64,000 bases of DNA from Paenibacillus sabuli (GCF_014705605.1 NZ_JACXIZ010000021.1:120635-184634), one strand, 5' to 3'. Positions 48,741 to 58,735 are shown, numbered from the stretch's first letter. Made by a program: numbers and translations. The notes: generated by a model not told the origin, from the letters alone.

Positions 48741-49526
48741 TCAAATAAATTTGCCGGCTTTCACGCGCAGACGTCCTTTTTTGGTCTCGCCCTCCACGGC
48801 AAGCAGCTTGAATCGGCCCAATCCCTGAAGCGACACGACGTCTCCGGCGTTCAGCGGCTTGGAAGGATCCTCGGTGACCTTCCAGTTCACCCGGCAGCGG
48901 CCGGCGCGGATCGGTTCGACGATCTTGGCCCGGCTGATGCGGTACACATCGCTGCATATGCCGTCCAGACGCAAGGAAGCAACCGTAAAACTCATCTCCT
49001 CCAGCTGCGTCTTGACCGCGCGCAGCTGCTCGAGCGGCAGCAGCTCGGTCAGCACCGCGGAGCGGTGCACTTGACGCAGATGCAGATTGACATAGTCGGC
49101 GATTTCGTCGGTGACGAGCACATGGCATCCGGCCTCGTGAACATGGATATCGCCGATCCGGTCGCGCTTGATGCCCAGTCCGAGGATCGCGCCCATATAA
49201 TCGCCATGGTCCAGCTCGAGCCGCTCGCCGCCGGGCGCTTGCACCTCCAGCACGGCGATCCCGGGCTCCTCGTATTCGAGCGGCCGATAATCCGGCGCCA
49301 GCAAGGCGCGGCGCCGCTCCGCATCGTCGTATCCGCCTTCGAAACGAAGGGCGAGATCGGGGTACCGGTTGGCGATGCTATTGGCAATGGCCGCTTGCCG
49401 CGGATCCAAAAATCCGGTGCGGATCAGCTCATGCGTGCCAAGGGCGCGCTCCGCCCAATCGACGACCCGGTCGACAAACGGCCGTTCGTCCGGATGGAAG
49501 TGCACGTGCAGCTCGCTCTGCATCAT
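48741..49526 (-). CDS. ylmH: YlmH, S4-domain RNA-binding protein
   Basis: A 261-residue protein: an N-terminal alpha/beta region (H-F-H-P-D-E-R-P-F-V-D-R), a middle domain with G-D-I and V-H-E-A-G, and a C-terminal S4 domain (L-R-L-D-G-I-C-S-D-V-Y-R-I-S-R-A-K and L-L-A-V-E-G-E-T-K-K-G-R-L-R-V). YlmH proteins act with the ribosome and stalled peptidyl-tRNA. The start M-M-Q-S has GGGAG 9 nt upstream. The next gene upstream is yggT (2-nt gap). Confidence 0.92.
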   Translation of the reverse strand: MMQSELHVHFHPDERPFVDRVVDWAERALGTHELIRTGFLDPRQAAIANSIANRYPDLALRFEGGYDDAERRRALLAPDYRPLEYEEPGIAVLEVQAPGGERLELDHGDYMGAILGLGIKRDRIGDIHVHEAGCHVLVTDEIADYVNLHLRQVHRSAVLTELLPLEQLRAVKTQLEEMSFTVASLRLDGICSDVYRISRAKIVEPIRAGRCRVNWKVTEDPSKPLNAGDVVSLQGLGRFKLLAVEGETKKGRLRVKAGKFI

Positions 49527-49528
49527 TC

Positions 49529-49795
49529 TTAGAAGCTCCCGATCAGGAAGTTCAGCACCGCAATCAGCCCGGCCGCTACAAATTGCAGCGCAAAAACGGC
49601 CACGATCGGCGAAATGTCGAGCATCCCGCCGATCGGCGGAATGAAGCGGCGAAACACGGAAAGATAGGGCTCTACCAGCTTGCCGAGCGCGACGCCGATA
49701 AAGCTCTCGCGCGCATTGGGCAGCCAGGAAAGCAGCACGTAGCCGATAATCATGAACGTATAGATCGTTTGCAGCGTTTGAATAAAGTCTGCCAC
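49529..49795 (-). CDS. ylmG: YggT-family membrane protein (YlmG)
   Basis: An 88-residue protein with two membrane helices (about 10-28 and 62-84) joined by the conserved R-E-S-F...L-V-E-P-Y-L-S-V-F-R-R-F-I-P-P-I-G-G-M-L-D-I-S-P. The family is linked to division and membrane organisation. It lies between sepF and ylmH in the standard order. Confidence 0.93.
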   Translation of the reverse strand: MADFIQTLQTIYTFMIIGYVLLSWLPNARESFIGVALGKLVEPYLSVFRRFIPPIGGMLDISPIVAVFALQFVAAGLIAVLNFLIGSF

Positions 49796-49804
49796 TACCT
49801 TAGG

Positions 49805-50254
49805 TCACCTCGTCTTCATATATTCAGGGTCTTCGCCCAGCATCTCCGTAATGGTGCCCTGAATCTCCACCGAATCAGGCGTGCACAAAAAAATATTCGG
49901 CCCCAGCTTGGAAATGCTGCCGCCAATCGCATACACCGTTCCGCTCAAAAAATCGACAATGCGAACTGCCTGCTCGACCCGCACGCGCTGCAAGTTGACG
50001 ATAACCGCGCGACGGGAACGCAAGTGATCCGCGATATCCTGCGCTTCTTCGTACGAACGCGGTTCGTTCAAAATGACGCGCACATTTTTTTGAGAGTGAA
50101 TGCTGACGACGTTGGAATTGCCCTTCGTATTTCTACGTGCTTCGAATGGCGACGTTTCATTGTCTTGCTCCTCCGGCGAACGTTTGTCCTGCTCGAGGAT
50201 TTCCTCGTCGTCCTGCAGGCCAAGCAGGCTCATGAAACGGTTCATCACGCTCAT
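49805..50254 (-). CDS. sepF: SepF, FtsZ-ring membrane anchor
   Basis: A 149-residue protein with an N-terminal amphipathic helix ([10 protein letters not shown]), a disordered acidic linker and a C-terminal SepF domain (about 65-145; [27 protein letters not shown]). It bundles FtsZ at the septum. It overlaps ylmE by 4 nt. Confidence 0.95.
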   Translation of the reverse strand: MSVMNRFMSLLGLQDDEEILEQDKRSPEEQDNETSPFEARRNTKGNSNVVSIHSQKNVRVILNEPRSYEEAQDIADHLRSRRAVIVNLQRVRVEQAVRIVDFLSGTVYAIGGSISKLGPNIFLCTPDSVEIQGTITEMLGEDPEYMKTR

Positions 50255-50961
50255 GCGTTTTCCTCCTCTCTGCCCACCAGAATTGAACCAAGTCTGACCC
50301 AGGTCGCGCCTTCCTCGACCGCAACCTCAAAGTCGCCCGACATGCCCATCGACAGCTCAAGCGCCGGACGGCGCAGCAGCGCCAAGGCATTGAGCTCGTC
50401 GCGCAGCTCGCGCAGTCCGCGAAAGACGGGACGCGCCGCCTCGGCTTCGTCCGCATGCGGGGCCATCGTCATCAGGCCCGCCACCTCGATGCCCTCCAGC
50501 CCGGCGACTGCGCGCGCAAACGCATGCAGTTCCTCCGGCGCCAGTCCGTGCTTGCTCGCCTCTCCCGACACATTGACTTGAATCATACACGGCACTGTAA
50601 TGCCCAGTTGCTGTGCCTGCGCATCGATTGCCCGCGCGAGCGACAGCCTGTCCAGCGAATGCACGTAAGCAAAGCGTCCTACGACATCCTTTACCTTGCG
50701 CGATTGCAGCGAACCGATGAAGTGCCAGAGCGGCGACGCCTCGCTCCGAGCGCCCACCGTCTCCAGCTTTGTCTTGGCGTCCGGCCACCGGTTCTCGCCC
50801 AAATGACGCAGACCGGCTTCAAACGCTTCGGACGCCGTTTCGTTCGAGACATATTTCGTCACGGCGATGACTCGCACCTCGTCGCGGCTTCGGCCGCTCC
50901 GGCGGCACGCCTCGCCCAGTCGTTGATTCACTGCGGCAATACGCGCTGACATGCTGCGCAT
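50251..50961 (-). CDS. ylmE: PLP-homeostasis protein YlmE (YggS/PROSC family)
   Basis: A 236-residue TIM-barrel PLP-binding protein. The lysine lies in V-I-A-V-T-K-Y-V, then [21 protein letters not shown] and the phosphate-binding L-S-M-G-M-S-G-D-F. The start may be M-R-S-M or the M three codons inside. It overlaps sepF by 4 nt. Confidence 0.94.
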   Translation of the reverse strand: MRSMSARIAAVNQRLGEACRRSGRSRDEVRVIAVTKYVSNETASEAFEAGLRHLGENRWPDAKTKLETVGARSEASPLWHFIGSLQSRKVKDVVGRFAYVHSLDRLSLARAIDAQAQQLGITVPCMIQVNVSGEASKHGLAPEELHAFARAVAGLEGIEVAGLMTMAPHADEAEAARPVFRGLRELRDELNALALLRRPALELSMGMSGDFEVAVEEGATWVRLGSILVGREEENA

Positions 50962-50967
50962 GTCCGC

Positions 50968-51816
50968 TCACCTCGCTTCCATACCGATCCAACTGGCCAT
51001 GCGGCCGGTGCGGCCGGCCTCGGCCCGATGAGAAAAAAAACGATCGGTCCGGCACGCCGTGCACCTCCCCGTTAATTCGATATGGGTCGGCATAATTCCT
51101 GCTTTTATCATAATTCGTCGGTTCATTTCTTTCAAGTCGATGCGGGCACGACCCGGAGCGCTCGGCTCTACCAACGCCGAGCGTCCCTCTACGGCCTCCA
51201 GCTCCGCTGCCAACGGCCCGATCTGCTCCAGCACAGGCGCATCCACCTCGTAACAGCACAGTCCGATCGCCGGACCGATCGCCGCCCGCACCCGCTCCTT
51301 ACGCGTCCCGTACGCTTGCTGCATCGCCCCTACCGTCGCGGCGCCGATCCGCCCGGCCGTGCCGCGCCAGCCCGCATGGGCGAGGGCCACGGCCCCGTGC
51401 TCCGGATCGTAGAAGTAGAGCGGCACGCAATCGGCGTAGAAGGACGTCAGCAAAATGCCCGGCACATCCGTCATGAGCGCGTCGCTGTCGGCTATCGCAT
51501 CGCGTCGCTCCAGCCGCCCGCTCCCGCGGTCGGCCGCCTCCACGCGGTACACGCGGCTGCCGTGGACCTGCTCCGCACATGTCCATGCCTCGAAGGGCCA
51601 GCCCAGCGCCTTTACAACTCGCTCCCGATTCGCTTGGACGGTACGCGCGTCGTCCCCGACATGGAGCGCCACATTGAGCGACGCGTGCGGCGGCTGGCCG
51701 GCGCCGCCGGTGCGGCCGGTGAAGCCGGCCGTCAGCCCGGGCGACGTCTTCATCCATCCGCTCAGTCGGTACATTGCAGGCCCGCTCTCGTCGGCGTTGG
51801 CAATGAACGGTTCCAT
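50968..51816 (-). CDS. pgeF: YlmD/PgeF, multicopper-like (LACC1) peptidoglycan editing factor
   Basis: A 282-residue LACC1/YfiH-family protein. Metal ligands lie in Q-V-H-G-S, A-D-C-V-P and A-H-A-G-W-R-G-T, followed by G-P-A-I-G-L-C-C-Y-E-V and C-T-A-C-R-T-D-R-F-F-S-H-R. Family members act as purine-nucleoside-type enzymes and in wall-precursor editing. The start M-E-P-F-I is preferred because AAAGGAAG is better spaced there than for an upstream GTG. Confidence 0.92.
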   Translation of the reverse strand: MEPFIANADESGPAMYRLSGWMKTSPGLTAGFTGRTGGAGQPPHASLNVALHVGDDARTVQANRERVVKALGWPFEAWTCAEQVHGSRVYRVEAADRGSGRLERRDAIADSDALMTDVPGILLTSFYADCVPLYFYDPEHGAVALAHAGWRGTAGRIGAATVGAMQQAYGTRKERVRAAIGPAIGLCCYEVDAPVLEQIGPLAAELEAVEGRSALVEPSAPGRARIDLKEMNRRIMIKAGIMPTHIELTGRCTACRTDRFFSHRAEAGRTGRMASWIGMEAR

Positions 51817-51949
51817 ACGCAGCACTTCCTTTCCGATCACACTGGGCTTTGCTCCAGTTTACCACATATTGGCCCTCGTCTGCCAAGCGGGCGGTCGCGA
51901 GGCCCATTCCGAGATCCGGATGGATGGACCCCGCGTTATGAGATCCAGA

Positions 51950-52231
51950 TCAGCGGACGGACGGCTCTGATTCGTCCGGGCGGTACGGCTTCGTCTCATC
52001 GAGTCTGACCAGCAGCACATCCTCGCCGATCTTGACGATATTGCGCCACGGGATGACGACGTCCGCGCCGCCGCCGCCGAGCAATCCAAAAAAACGCGAG
52101 CTGTAGCCGGGTATGACAATGGCATCGATGCGCCCCTGCCGCAGATCCAGCTCCAGATCGCCGACATGACCGAGCTTGCGTCCGTCGACGATGTTGATGA
52201 CGTCCTTGGCCTGAAAATCCGAGATTTTCAT
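51950..52231 (-). CDS. ylmC: YlmC/YmxH PRC-barrel protein
   Basis: A 93-residue sporulation-associated PRC-barrel protein: M-K-I-S-D-F-Q-A-K-D-V-I-N, D-G-R-K-L-G-H-V-G-D-L-E-L-D, V-I-P-W-R-N-I-V-K-I-G-E-D-V-L-L-V. It follows sigG, as in B. subtilis, where ylmA lies between; ylmA is absent here. The start is the inner ATG, after GTGGGGA. Confidence 0.9.
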   Translation of the reverse strand: MKISDFQAKDVINIVDGRKLGHVGDLELDLRQGRIDAIVIPGYSSRFFGLLGGGGADVVIPWRNIVKIGEDVLLVRLDETKPYRPDESEPSVR

Positions 52232-52332
52232 CGGCATCCCCACTTTCGCTGTACTTCTACAAGTATATGTGGGCAAGCGGGTAAATGTCCCGGGACGGCC
52301 CGCTAATTTTGGGCGCGGCGCAGCCGGACTCG

Positions 52333-52368
52333 AAAAACGGCCTGCTCCGCAATCGACGGGGCAGACCG
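52333..52368 (-). terminator. Terminator of sigG
   Basis: On the minus strand an imperfect CGGTCTGC/GCAGGCCG stem is followed by TTTTT, just past the sigG stop. Confidence 0.7.
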
Positions 52369-52385
52369 CATTCGTTTTTAATGGT

Positions 52386-53168
52386 TCAGGTTTTCACGTG
52401 CTTCTGCATTTGCTGAATGGCCGATTTTTCAAGCCGCGACACCTGGGCCTGGGAAATGCCGATTTCCTCGGCCACCTCCATTTGCGTTTTGCCTTCGAAA
52501 AAACGCATCGACAAGATCATTTTTTCCCGTTGATTGAGCTTGTGCATCGCTTCGCGCAGCGCAATTTCCTCGATCCAAGTGACATCTTTGTTTTTGTCGT
52601 CGCTGATCTGGTCCATCACATAGATCGGGTCGCCGCCGTCATGATAGATCGGCTCGAATAGCGATACCGGATCCTGAATCGCATCCAAAGCAAAAACGAC
52701 ATCTTCCTTCGGAACGTTGAGCGCTTCGGATATTTCAACTATCGTCGGCTCGCGCGAGTGCTTGTTGGTCAAGCTGTCCCGCACCTGCAGCGCCTTGTAG
52801 GCGATGTCCCGCAAGCTGCGCGATACGCGAATCGGGTTATTGTCGCGCAGATAGCGCCGAATTTCGCCGATAATCATCGGCACAGCATATGTCGAGAATT
52901 TAACATTCTGGCTCAAGTCAAAATTATCAATGGCCTTCATAAGTCCGATACAACCGACCTGAAACAAGTCGTCGACGAACTCGCCGCGGTTATTGAACCG
53001 CTGGATCACGCTGAGCACGAGTCTCAAGTTGCCATTCACCAATTTCTCTCTGGCTGCCAGTTCGTTGCGGGTCTGCAGCGCCGTGAACAGCTCGCGCATC
53101 TCCAGGTTGGTCAGGACGGGCAGTTTCGCGGTATCCACTCCACAGATCTCAACTTTATTTCGGGTCAA
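52386..53168 (-). CDS. sigG: Forespore sigma factor SigG
   Basis: A 260-residue sigma factor, the same length as B. subtilis SigG. T-R-N-K-V-E-I-C-G-V-D-T opens the protein. Region 2 has N-L-R-L-V-L-S-V-I-Q-R-F-N-N-R and D-D-L-F-Q-V-G-C-I-G-L-M-K-A; region 4 ends E-E-I-G-I-S-Q-A-Q-V-S-R-L-E-K. The start is TTG, with GGGAGG 8 nt upstream; longer in-frame starts precede the conserved N-terminus and have no site. Confidence 0.97.
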   Translation of the reverse strand: MTRNKVEICGVDTAKLPVLTNLEMRELFTALQTRNELAAREKLVNGNLRLVLSVIQRFNNRGEFVDDLFQVGCIGLMKAIDNFDLSQNVKFSTYAVPMIIGEIRRYLRDNNPIRVSRSLRDIAYKALQVRDSLTNKHSREPTIVEISEALNVPKEDVVFALDAIQDPVSLFEPIYHDGGDPIYVMDQISDDKNKDVTWIEEIALREAMHKLNQREKMILSMRFFEGKTQMEVAEEIGISQAQVSRLEKSAIQQMQKHVKT

Positions 53169-53262
53169 CGTGATTACCTCCCAAGGAGAAACATTAATGT
53201 TCATTATCCCCTTGGGTCCCCATTTTATTCCCAGCGACCAGTTGCCTGATGCGTCCTTCCCC

Positions 53263-53985
53263 TCACACCATTTTGTTGAATTCCTTGCGCAGCCGCTTAA
53301 TAATCCGCTTCTCCAGCCGCGAAATATATGACTGCGAGATGCCGAGCAGATCGGCCACATCTTTCTGCGTTTTTTCTTCGCCGTCGCTCAGGCCAAAGCG
53401 CAGCTCCATGATCGTGCGTTCCCGGTCGCTCAGCTTTTCCAGCGCTTTGTGCAGCAGCTTGCGGTCGACCTGCTCCTCGATATTGCGATAGATGGTATCG
53501 TTCTCGGTGCCGAGCACATCGGAAAGCAGCAATTCGTTGCCGTCCCAATCAATGTTTAGGGGCTCGTCAAAGGACACTTCCGTTTTGGTCTTGTTGTTGC
53601 GGCGCAAATACATCAAAATTTCATTTTCGATGCACCTTGAAGCGTACGTGGCAAGCTTGATTTTTTTTTCCGGATCGAACGTATTGACCGCTTTGATCAG
53701 GCCGATCGCACCGATTGATACAAGATCCTCGATATGAATGCCGGTATTTTCGAATTTGCGGGCGATATAGACGACGAGTCTCAGATTGCGTTCGATCAGC
53801 ACCGCCCGGATCGCCGTATCGCCGGAAGGCAGCTTGCCGAGCAAATACTCCTCTTCCTCCCGGGTGAGCGGCGGCGGCAACGCCTCGCTGCCGCCAATAT
53901 AGTACAGCTCCTCGCTTTTTAATCCGAATAAAAACAGGATCCGGTAATAATATAACTGCAGGATCAGTTTCCACTTTGCATGCAT
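53263..53985 (-). CDS. sigE: Mother-cell sigma factor SigE (pro-sigma-E)
   Basis: A 240-residue sigma factor with an N-terminal pro-region (about residues 1-28, hydrophobic/basic) removed by SpoIIGA near E-L-Y-Y-I-G-G. Region 2 carries [16 protein letters not shown], and region 4 ends [12 protein letters not shown]. The ATG overlaps spoIIGA by 22 nt, so protease and substrate are co-expressed. Confidence 0.97.
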   Translation of the reverse strand: MHAKWKLILQLYYYRILFLFGLKSEELYYIGGSEALPPPLTREEEEYLLGKLPSGDTAIRAVLIERNLRLVVYIARKFENTGIHIEDLVSIGAIGLIKAVNTFDPEKKIKLATYASRCIENEILMYLRRNNKTKTEVSFDEPLNIDWDGNELLLSDVLGTENDTIYRNIEEQVDRKLLHKALEKLSDRERTIMELRFGLSDGEEKTQKDVADLLGISQSYISRLEKRIIKRLRKEFNKMV

Positions 53986-54950
53986 TTCGGCGTCTCCCTC
54001 CTTGTCTGCGATGGTTCGCGCTCCTGCGGCTGCGCTGCCGCCATGAGCGACGGATGGACGATCGCCCGATAAGCGCCGTCCGCGGCCAGTGTGCCGCCGT
54101 CGAGTCCGATGAGCACCTTGCGGGTCTCGTATGTCTTGCCCTCATGCTCGATCCGTACACGGTCCGGCTTCAACGCGAGCATGAATTGCGCGCCGCGGTT
54201 GACGCCGCGATACGGAATCAGGCGCAGCCGGTCCTGCCAGATGCACGGATCCTCCCCGATGCCCGCTACCAATTGATCGACTTGACTGAGCTTGATGCGC
54301 TGTTGCCAAGAGGCAGGCAGTTGCTCGGCGAACAGCGAGGCTTCCATGACCATGACCGGCGTGCGGGTCAGCGGGTCGTACAATTGATTGCCGGTATCAA
54401 TCAGCCCCCTGCATTCGCGTCGCGTCCCCTCGATTAGTACTTCGACATCCGTCACATGCGTAAGCAGCTGTTCTCGCCGTCGTCGCCCGGCCACGGTCAC
54501 GCGATACAAGCCGATTGCCGCCGCGAACGTCAGCGTCAACGAGATGCCGCCGATGCCGAGCAGCGGACCGCTCCCGCCTGTTCTCACGAACCACAACCCC
54601 CGCCACAGCTCCGGAGAGCTGAGCAACATATAATGCATACCGTAGACGCCTCCTGCCGCCGCGAAATTCACTCCGTAGAAAGCAGCCGTATTGGCCAGGA
54701 AATACTGAAGGCTAGAGAAGCCGAAAGCCGTATACAGCATCAGCAGCGACAGCGGAATCTTCACCGCCAGCGTACTGAGCAGCGAGAGCGGGGGCAGGAG
54801 CAGCAGGAGCACATAGCTTGCCCCGATCGACGCTGCGCCCAGCAGACGCCACGCCTTCGGCCGCACCCCTCTCACCCAGGCCGTCGTCAGCAAGACCGCG
54901 CCATCGATTGCCAGATTCAGCAAAAACAACAAATCCGCATATACGACCAG
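53964..54950 (-). CDS. spoIIGA: SpoIIGA, pro-sigma-E processing aspartic protease, with CTG start
   Basis: A 328-residue protein with five N-terminal membrane helices (about residues 4-150) and a C-terminal aspartic protease domain with the catalytic Asp in [12 protein letters not shown]. The ATG-less 5' end is notable. The only well-placed start is CTG at 54950, 10 nt after AGGAGG. It gives [12 protein letters not shown], which aligns without gaps with the N-terminus of B. subtilis SpoIIGA. The nearest conventional start, TTG at 54932, is 28 nt from the site and would remove conserved residues. Confidence 0.9.
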   Translation of the reverse strand: MVVYADLLFLLNLAIDGAVLLTTAWVRGVRPKAWRLLGAASIGASYVLLLLLPPLSLLSTLAVKIPLSLLMLYTAFGFSSLQYFLANTAAFYGVNFAAAGGVYGMHYMLLSSPELWRGLWFVRTGGSGPLLGIGGISLTLTFAAAIGLYRVTVAGRRRREQLLTHVTDVEVLIEGTRRECRGLIDTGNQLYDPLTRTPVMVMEASLFAEQLPASWQQRIKLSQVDQLVAGIGEDPCIWQDRLRLIPYRGVNRGAQFMLALKPDRVRIEHEGKTYETRKVLIGLDGGTLAADGAYRAIVHPSLMAAAQPQEREPSQTRRETPKCMQSGN

Positions 54951-55024
54951 CTTGCCTCGACCTCCTGCCGGACTTTCGTCTTCCGCAACATGACGGGTAC
55001 GTCTGCCTGAGCCGGCTCCAGAAC

Positions 55025-55057
55025 AGTATATTAAAATCCTATTTCAATGTCTGTCTA
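55025..55057 (-). promoter_or_regulatory. Candidate spoIIG promoter with long spacer and 0A-like boxes
   Basis: On the minus strand TAGACA and TATACT are 21 nt apart, like the unusually long spacing of the B. subtilis spoIIG promoter. TGTCTAA (plus strand 55052-55058) overlaps the -35, and TTTGTCGAG (55083-55091) lies 26 nt upstream; both are one mismatch from the Spo0A box. Confidence 0.5.
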
Positions 55058-55091
55058 AACATGCCGTCAGGACCGATCTTTTTTTGTCGAG

Positions 55092-55321
55092 CAAGGCGAA
55101 ACTCGCTGCGCTATCCTTGGCGCAGCGAGTTTCGTTCCGCGAAAGACAAGAGCGGTACGAGCGATCAGCTCGTATTTCTTGTCTTTCAAGGCGAAACGGC
55201 GAGGCTATTTTTATAGCCGAGCCAGTTTCGTTCCGCGAAAAATAGAAAGGAATACCTAAAATCATATACCTGCTATGTTTTCAAGGCGAAACACGCTGCG
55301 CCATCCCTTAGCGCAGCGGCA
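55092..55321. repeat. Series of hairpin repeats at 95-nt spacing
   Basis: This fills much of the 458-nt gap between ftsZ and spoIIGA. Three units start CAAGGCGAAAC at 55092, 55187 and 55282, spaced 95 nt. In units 1 and 3 this is followed by a CGCTGCGC/GCGCAGCG stem; units 1 and 2 close with GTTTCGTTCCGCGAAA. Between units lie further hairpins with their own arms (AAAGACAAGA/TCTTGTCTTT). Stems are kept while bases change, which suggests selection for structure. Confidence 0.75.
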
Positions 55322-55326
55322 AGAAA

Positions 55327-55381
55327 CAAAAAACGCGTATTTCCACAGCATGCGTCATACGCTTGCTGTAAAAATACGCGT
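55327..55381 (-). terminator. Terminator of ftsZ
   Basis: On the minus strand a 10-bp ACGCGTATTT/AAATACGCGT stem, extended by ACAGCA/TGCTGT, is followed by a T run, shortly after the ftsZ stop. Confidence 0.85.
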
Positions 55382-55408
55382 CTATCGATAAAAGCCCTGC
55401 ATCTGAAT

Positions 55409-56524
55409 CTAGCGATCGCCGCGCGGGCGATTGCGCAGAAAAGCGGGAATATCAAGCTGATCGCCGTTGCCGCCGAACGGCTTGACGTTCGAGCCGCTGT
55501 TGCCGCCAGCCGGCCGTCCTTCGCCGCCTTCGGTCGGTTGGCCCGGCGCGCGTCTTACTTGGGGAGCCGGCTTGTGCTCGAACCCGGTCGCGATGACCGT
55601 GACTTTGATCTCGTCCTTGAGGCTCTCGTCGATGATGGCGCCGAAGATCATGTTGACCTCCGGATCGGATGCACCGATGACGATCTCGGCGGCTTCGTTG
55701 ACCTCGTACAGCGACAGATTCGAACCGCCGGTAATGTTCATGATCACGCCGCGCGCGCCGTCGATCGACGTCTCCAGCAGCGGGCTCATGATCGCTTTGC
55801 GGGCCGCTTCCGCCGCACGCTGCTCCCCTGTGGCGATGCCGATGCCCATCAGCGCCGAGCCGCGTTCGGTCATGATCGTCTTCACGTCTGCGAAGTCGAG
55901 GTTGATCAGTCCCGGTACCGCAATCAGATCCGAAATACCTTGCACGGCTTGGCGAAGCACGTTGTCCGCCTCGCGGAACGCTTCCAGCATCGGCGTCTTT
56001 TTGTCGACAATTTCGAGCAGTCGGTCGTTCGGAATGACGATCAGCGTGTCGACCTTTTCCTTGAGCGCCTCGATGCCCAGCTCCGCCTGCGAGGAACGCT
56101 TGCGCCCTTCGAACGTAAACGGCCGCGTGACGACGCCGACCGTCAAGGCGCCGCATTCTCTGGCGATCTCGGCAATGACCGGCGCCGCGCCGGTACCGGT
56201 GCCGCCGCCCATTCCTGCGGTGACAAAAACCATGTCTGCGCCTTTAAGCGTACCGGCAATCAGGTCACGCGATTCTTCGGCGGCTTTTTTGCCGACCTCC
56301 GGGTTCGCGCCGGCACCCAGTCCCCGCGTGAGCTTGTCCCCAATCTGAAGCTTGTGCTCGGACATCGCCAGATTGAGCGCTTGCGCGTCCGTATTTACCG
56401 TAATGAACTCAACGCCTTTGACGCCGTTCTCGATCATTCGGTTTACTGCGTTGCTGCCACCGCCGCCGACACCGATGACTTTGATTTGTGCCAGCTGCTC
56501 CATATCGAAATCGAATTCCAACAT
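55409..56524 (-). CDS. ftsZ: Cell division GTPase FtsZ
   Basis: A 371-residue tubulin homologue. The GTP-binding G-V-G-G-G-G-S-N-A and [12 protein letters not shown] and the T7 loop N-L-D-F-A-D-V identify it. A Gly/Pro-rich linker (R-P-A-G-G-N-S-G) leads to the conserved C-terminal peptide (D-I-P-A-F-L-R-N-R). It is 16 nt downstream of ftsA. Confidence 0.98.
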   Translation of the reverse strand: MLEFDFDMEQLAQIKVIGVGGGGSNAVNRMIENGVKGVEFITVNTDAQALNLAMSEHKLQIGDKLTRGLGAGANPEVGKKAAEESRDLIAGTLKGADMVFVTAGMGGGTGTGAAPVIAEIARECGALTVGVVTRPFTFEGRKRSSQAELGIEALKEKVDTLIVIPNDRLLEIVDKKTPMLEAFREADNVLRQAVQGISDLIAVPGLINLDFADVKTIMTERGSALMGIGIATGEQRAAEAARKAIMSPLLETSIDGARGVIMNITGGSNLSLYEVNEAAEIVIGASDPEVNMIFGAIIDESLKDEIKVTVIATGFEHKPAPQVRRAPGQPTEGGEGRPAGGNSGSNVKPFGGNGDQLDIPAFLRNRPRGDR

Positions 56525-56540
56525 TCGCTTTTTCCCCCGA

Positions 56541-57788
56541 TCAAATAAATTCGCTAAACATATTTTTTAAGCGTTCGAACAAACCGGGTCTGGCTGGCGC
56601 AGACGAGCTCGCTTTCCGGCTGCTCGTTTTTTTGACCGCAGTCCCGCCGGATGATCGGCTTCGCATATATCTCGACGCGTAGTGGATCATGCCGACTCCG
56701 CTCGTGAACGCCGGATCGCGCACGCCAATATAGTCCGGCACCGCAATGCGTACGGACGATTCGAGCTCCGCCTGTGCGAGCGGCAGCACGCCGTTCATGG
56801 CCACCGTACCGCCGGTCAGCACATAGCCGCCGATCTTGTCCGCGTAGCCGAGTCTGCGCACCTCCTGGAGCACGAGATGGAAGATTTCCTGCATTCGGGG
56901 TTCGATGATGTTGGCCAGGTCCACTTGAGAGAATTCTTTCTCTACGTTGCTGCCCATGCGCATGACCTTGAAGCGCTGGTCGTCGGCGGCGTCCTCTACC
57001 CGCGCGCAGCCGTACTTCAGCTTGATCTTCTCGGCCTGTTCGGTCTGGGTCCGCAAGCCGTACGAAATATCGTTGGTGACGTACTCGCCGCCGATCGGCA
57101 GTGTCGAGGTGGCCACCAGGCTGCCCTGCTCGAATACGGCAAGCGTGCAGGAACCGGCGCCGATATCGACGAGGGCGGTCCCCATGGAGCGCTCGTCCTT
57201 GGTCAACGCCATCTGACCGGAAGCGAGCGACATCAGCACGAGACCCGCGATATGCAAATCGGCTTTTTCTACGCAGCGCAGCAGATTGTGCGTAGCCGTC
57301 TTGGCCCCGGTGATGACCGTAGCCTCCACCTCCAACCGCACGCCGATCATGCCCCGCGGGTCCGAGATGCCATCCAGTCCGTCGACCAGAAATTGCTTGG
57401 GTACAAGACCGATAATTTCCCTTTCGGGAGGGAGCGCGACAACCTTTGCCGCCTGCAGGACGCGTTCGATATCCTCTTCTCCAATTTCACGATCCTCGTT
57501 GGAGACCGCGACGACGCCGTGATTGGTCTGAAGTCCGATATGATTGCCCTGGATGCCGACGTAGACGTCGGATATTTGAATGCCCACCATTCGCTCTGCA
57601 TGGTCGACCGCATTGCGGATGGATTGCACAGTCTGATCAATATCTACAATGGCTCCCTTACGAATACCCTCCGAGTCGGCAGATCCAACCCCAACAATAT
57701 TGATGGCTCCGTTCGCGACCTCACCGATAATGGCACGAACCTTGGATGTACCGATGTCCAGACTAACGATGATGTCATTGCTGCTCAA
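56541..57788 (-). CDS. ftsA: Cell division protein FtsA
   Basis: A 415-residue actin-like protein: [12 protein letters not shown] (phosphate 1), [10 protein letters not shown] (phosphate 2), [12 protein letters not shown] (adenosine), and a C-terminal amphipathic tip (L-F-E-R-L-K-N-M-F). A Ser/Lys/Ala linker precedes the tip. The start is TTG with GGAGG 9 nt upstream; the frame before it has no site. Confidence 0.96.
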   Translation of the reverse strand: MSSNDIIVSLDIGTSKVRAIIGEVANGAINIVGVGSADSEGIRKGAIVDIDQTVQSIRNAVDHAERMVGIQISDVYVGIQGNHIGLQTNHGVVAVSNEDREIGEEDIERVLQAAKVVALPPEREIIGLVPKQFLVDGLDGISDPRGMIGVRLEVEATVITGAKTATHNLLRCVEKADLHIAGLVLMSLASGQMALTKDERSMGTALVDIGAGSCTLAVFEQGSLVATSTLPIGGEYVTNDISYGLRTQTEQAEKIKLKYGCARVEDAADDQRFKVMRMGSNVEKEFSQVDLANIIEPRMQEIFHLVLQEVRRLGYADKIGGYVLTGGTVAMNGVLPLAQAELESSVRIAVPDYIGVRDPAFTSGVGMIHYASRYMRSRSSGGTAVKKTSSRKASSSAPARPGLFERLKNMFSEFI

Positions 57789-57961
57789 CTCGTGGCACCT
57801 CCGTTTCAACAATGGAATGTATGTTAAATCACTAACCTACTATTTCAACGCTATTTATAAGATCCCTCTTTTTTCAACATTATTTTTCACGTAGAAACAT
57901 CTGCCAACCGCGCGGGAAGGCCGAATGAGCCCAATAAATAAAATTCTACCATTGATTTCAC

Positions 57962-58735
57962 CTATTGAGTAGTCTCTTTTTCATTAGAATCTTCACTTTC
58001 TCCTTCTTCTCCCGCCTGCTCGAACGGCGTATACGTGTCCGCCAGCAGCATTGTCACCTTGCCGGGCTCTTGCGTCTCGATCAGGGCGCCTAGCGTATCC
58101 GCCTTCTCCTCCAGAAGCGAAACCGCTGTAACGACCTCATACTGCGTACGCGTATAGATTTTGATGCGATCCGGGTAGGAAGTGGAAGGGATCGGAATGA
58201 TTTCGGAAAAATCGGACAGCAATCCGGCCTGCAGTCGGGACAGCGTCTGGCTGAGTTTTTGCTTGAGCGGGTCTTCCGGCTCCCAGCCGACGAGCACGGG
58301 CTTGTCCACGATATAATCGCGTCCGGCCAATCCGATCGCCGTACCGTTGGACAGCACTGCGGTCAGCTCGGCCTGCCCGTCGAGCTCATAGGCCACTGCC
58401 GGATATTCCCGTACGCGAATTTGCACATCGCCGGGAAAGTGCTTGGTGACCTCCACCTCTTCCACCGCATGCAGTTCCTCCACCCGCGCTGCGATCGTAT
58501 TGGACGAATCGCTGAAGAACGGATCTCCGATCCCGACGCCGGCCGCATCGATCAGTTCTTCCTTCGTCAAGAACTGCTGGCCCGCCACAGCCACGGAGGA
58601 GATTTTGCTGATGGAGGAATTAAAGAACAGCACCGCCAACAGCACGATGAACAACAGCACCAACACAGCGAGCAGCTTTCGATTGCCGCGCCGCTTGGGC
58701 TGCGGTTTTTTCAGTGCGGGAATCGTCTGTTCCAA
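57962..58735 (-). CDS. divIB: Cell division protein DivIB (FtsQ)
   Basis: A 257-residue bitopic membrane protein: a basic cytoplasmic part, one helix (about residues 22-40), a POTRA domain (about 45-115; I-S-S-V-A-V-A-G-Q-Q-F-L-T) and a beta domain, ending in an acidic tail (E-E-G-E-S-E-D-S-N-E-K). The start is TTG with AAGGAGG 8 nt upstream; the longer frame passes through that site. It stabilises the divisome with FtsL and DivIC. Confidence 0.92.
   Translation of the reverse strand: MEQTIPALKKPQPKRRGNRKLLAVLVLLFIVLLAVLFFNSSISKISSVAVAGQQFLTKEELIDAAGVGIGDPFFSDSSNTIAARVEELHAVEEVEVTKHFPGDVQIRVREYPAVAYELDGQAELTAVLSNGTAIGLAGRDYIVDKPVLVGWEPEDPLKQKLSQTLSRLQAGLLSDFSEIIPIPSTSYPDRIKIYTRTQYEVVTAVSLLEEKADTLGALIETQEPGKVTMLLADTYTPFEQAGEEGESEDSNEKETTQ

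Noticed and set aside
55044..55265. A 73-codon minus-strand frame through the repeats
   Set aside because: Its internal protein repeats simply mirror the DNA repeat, and it has no ribosome site.
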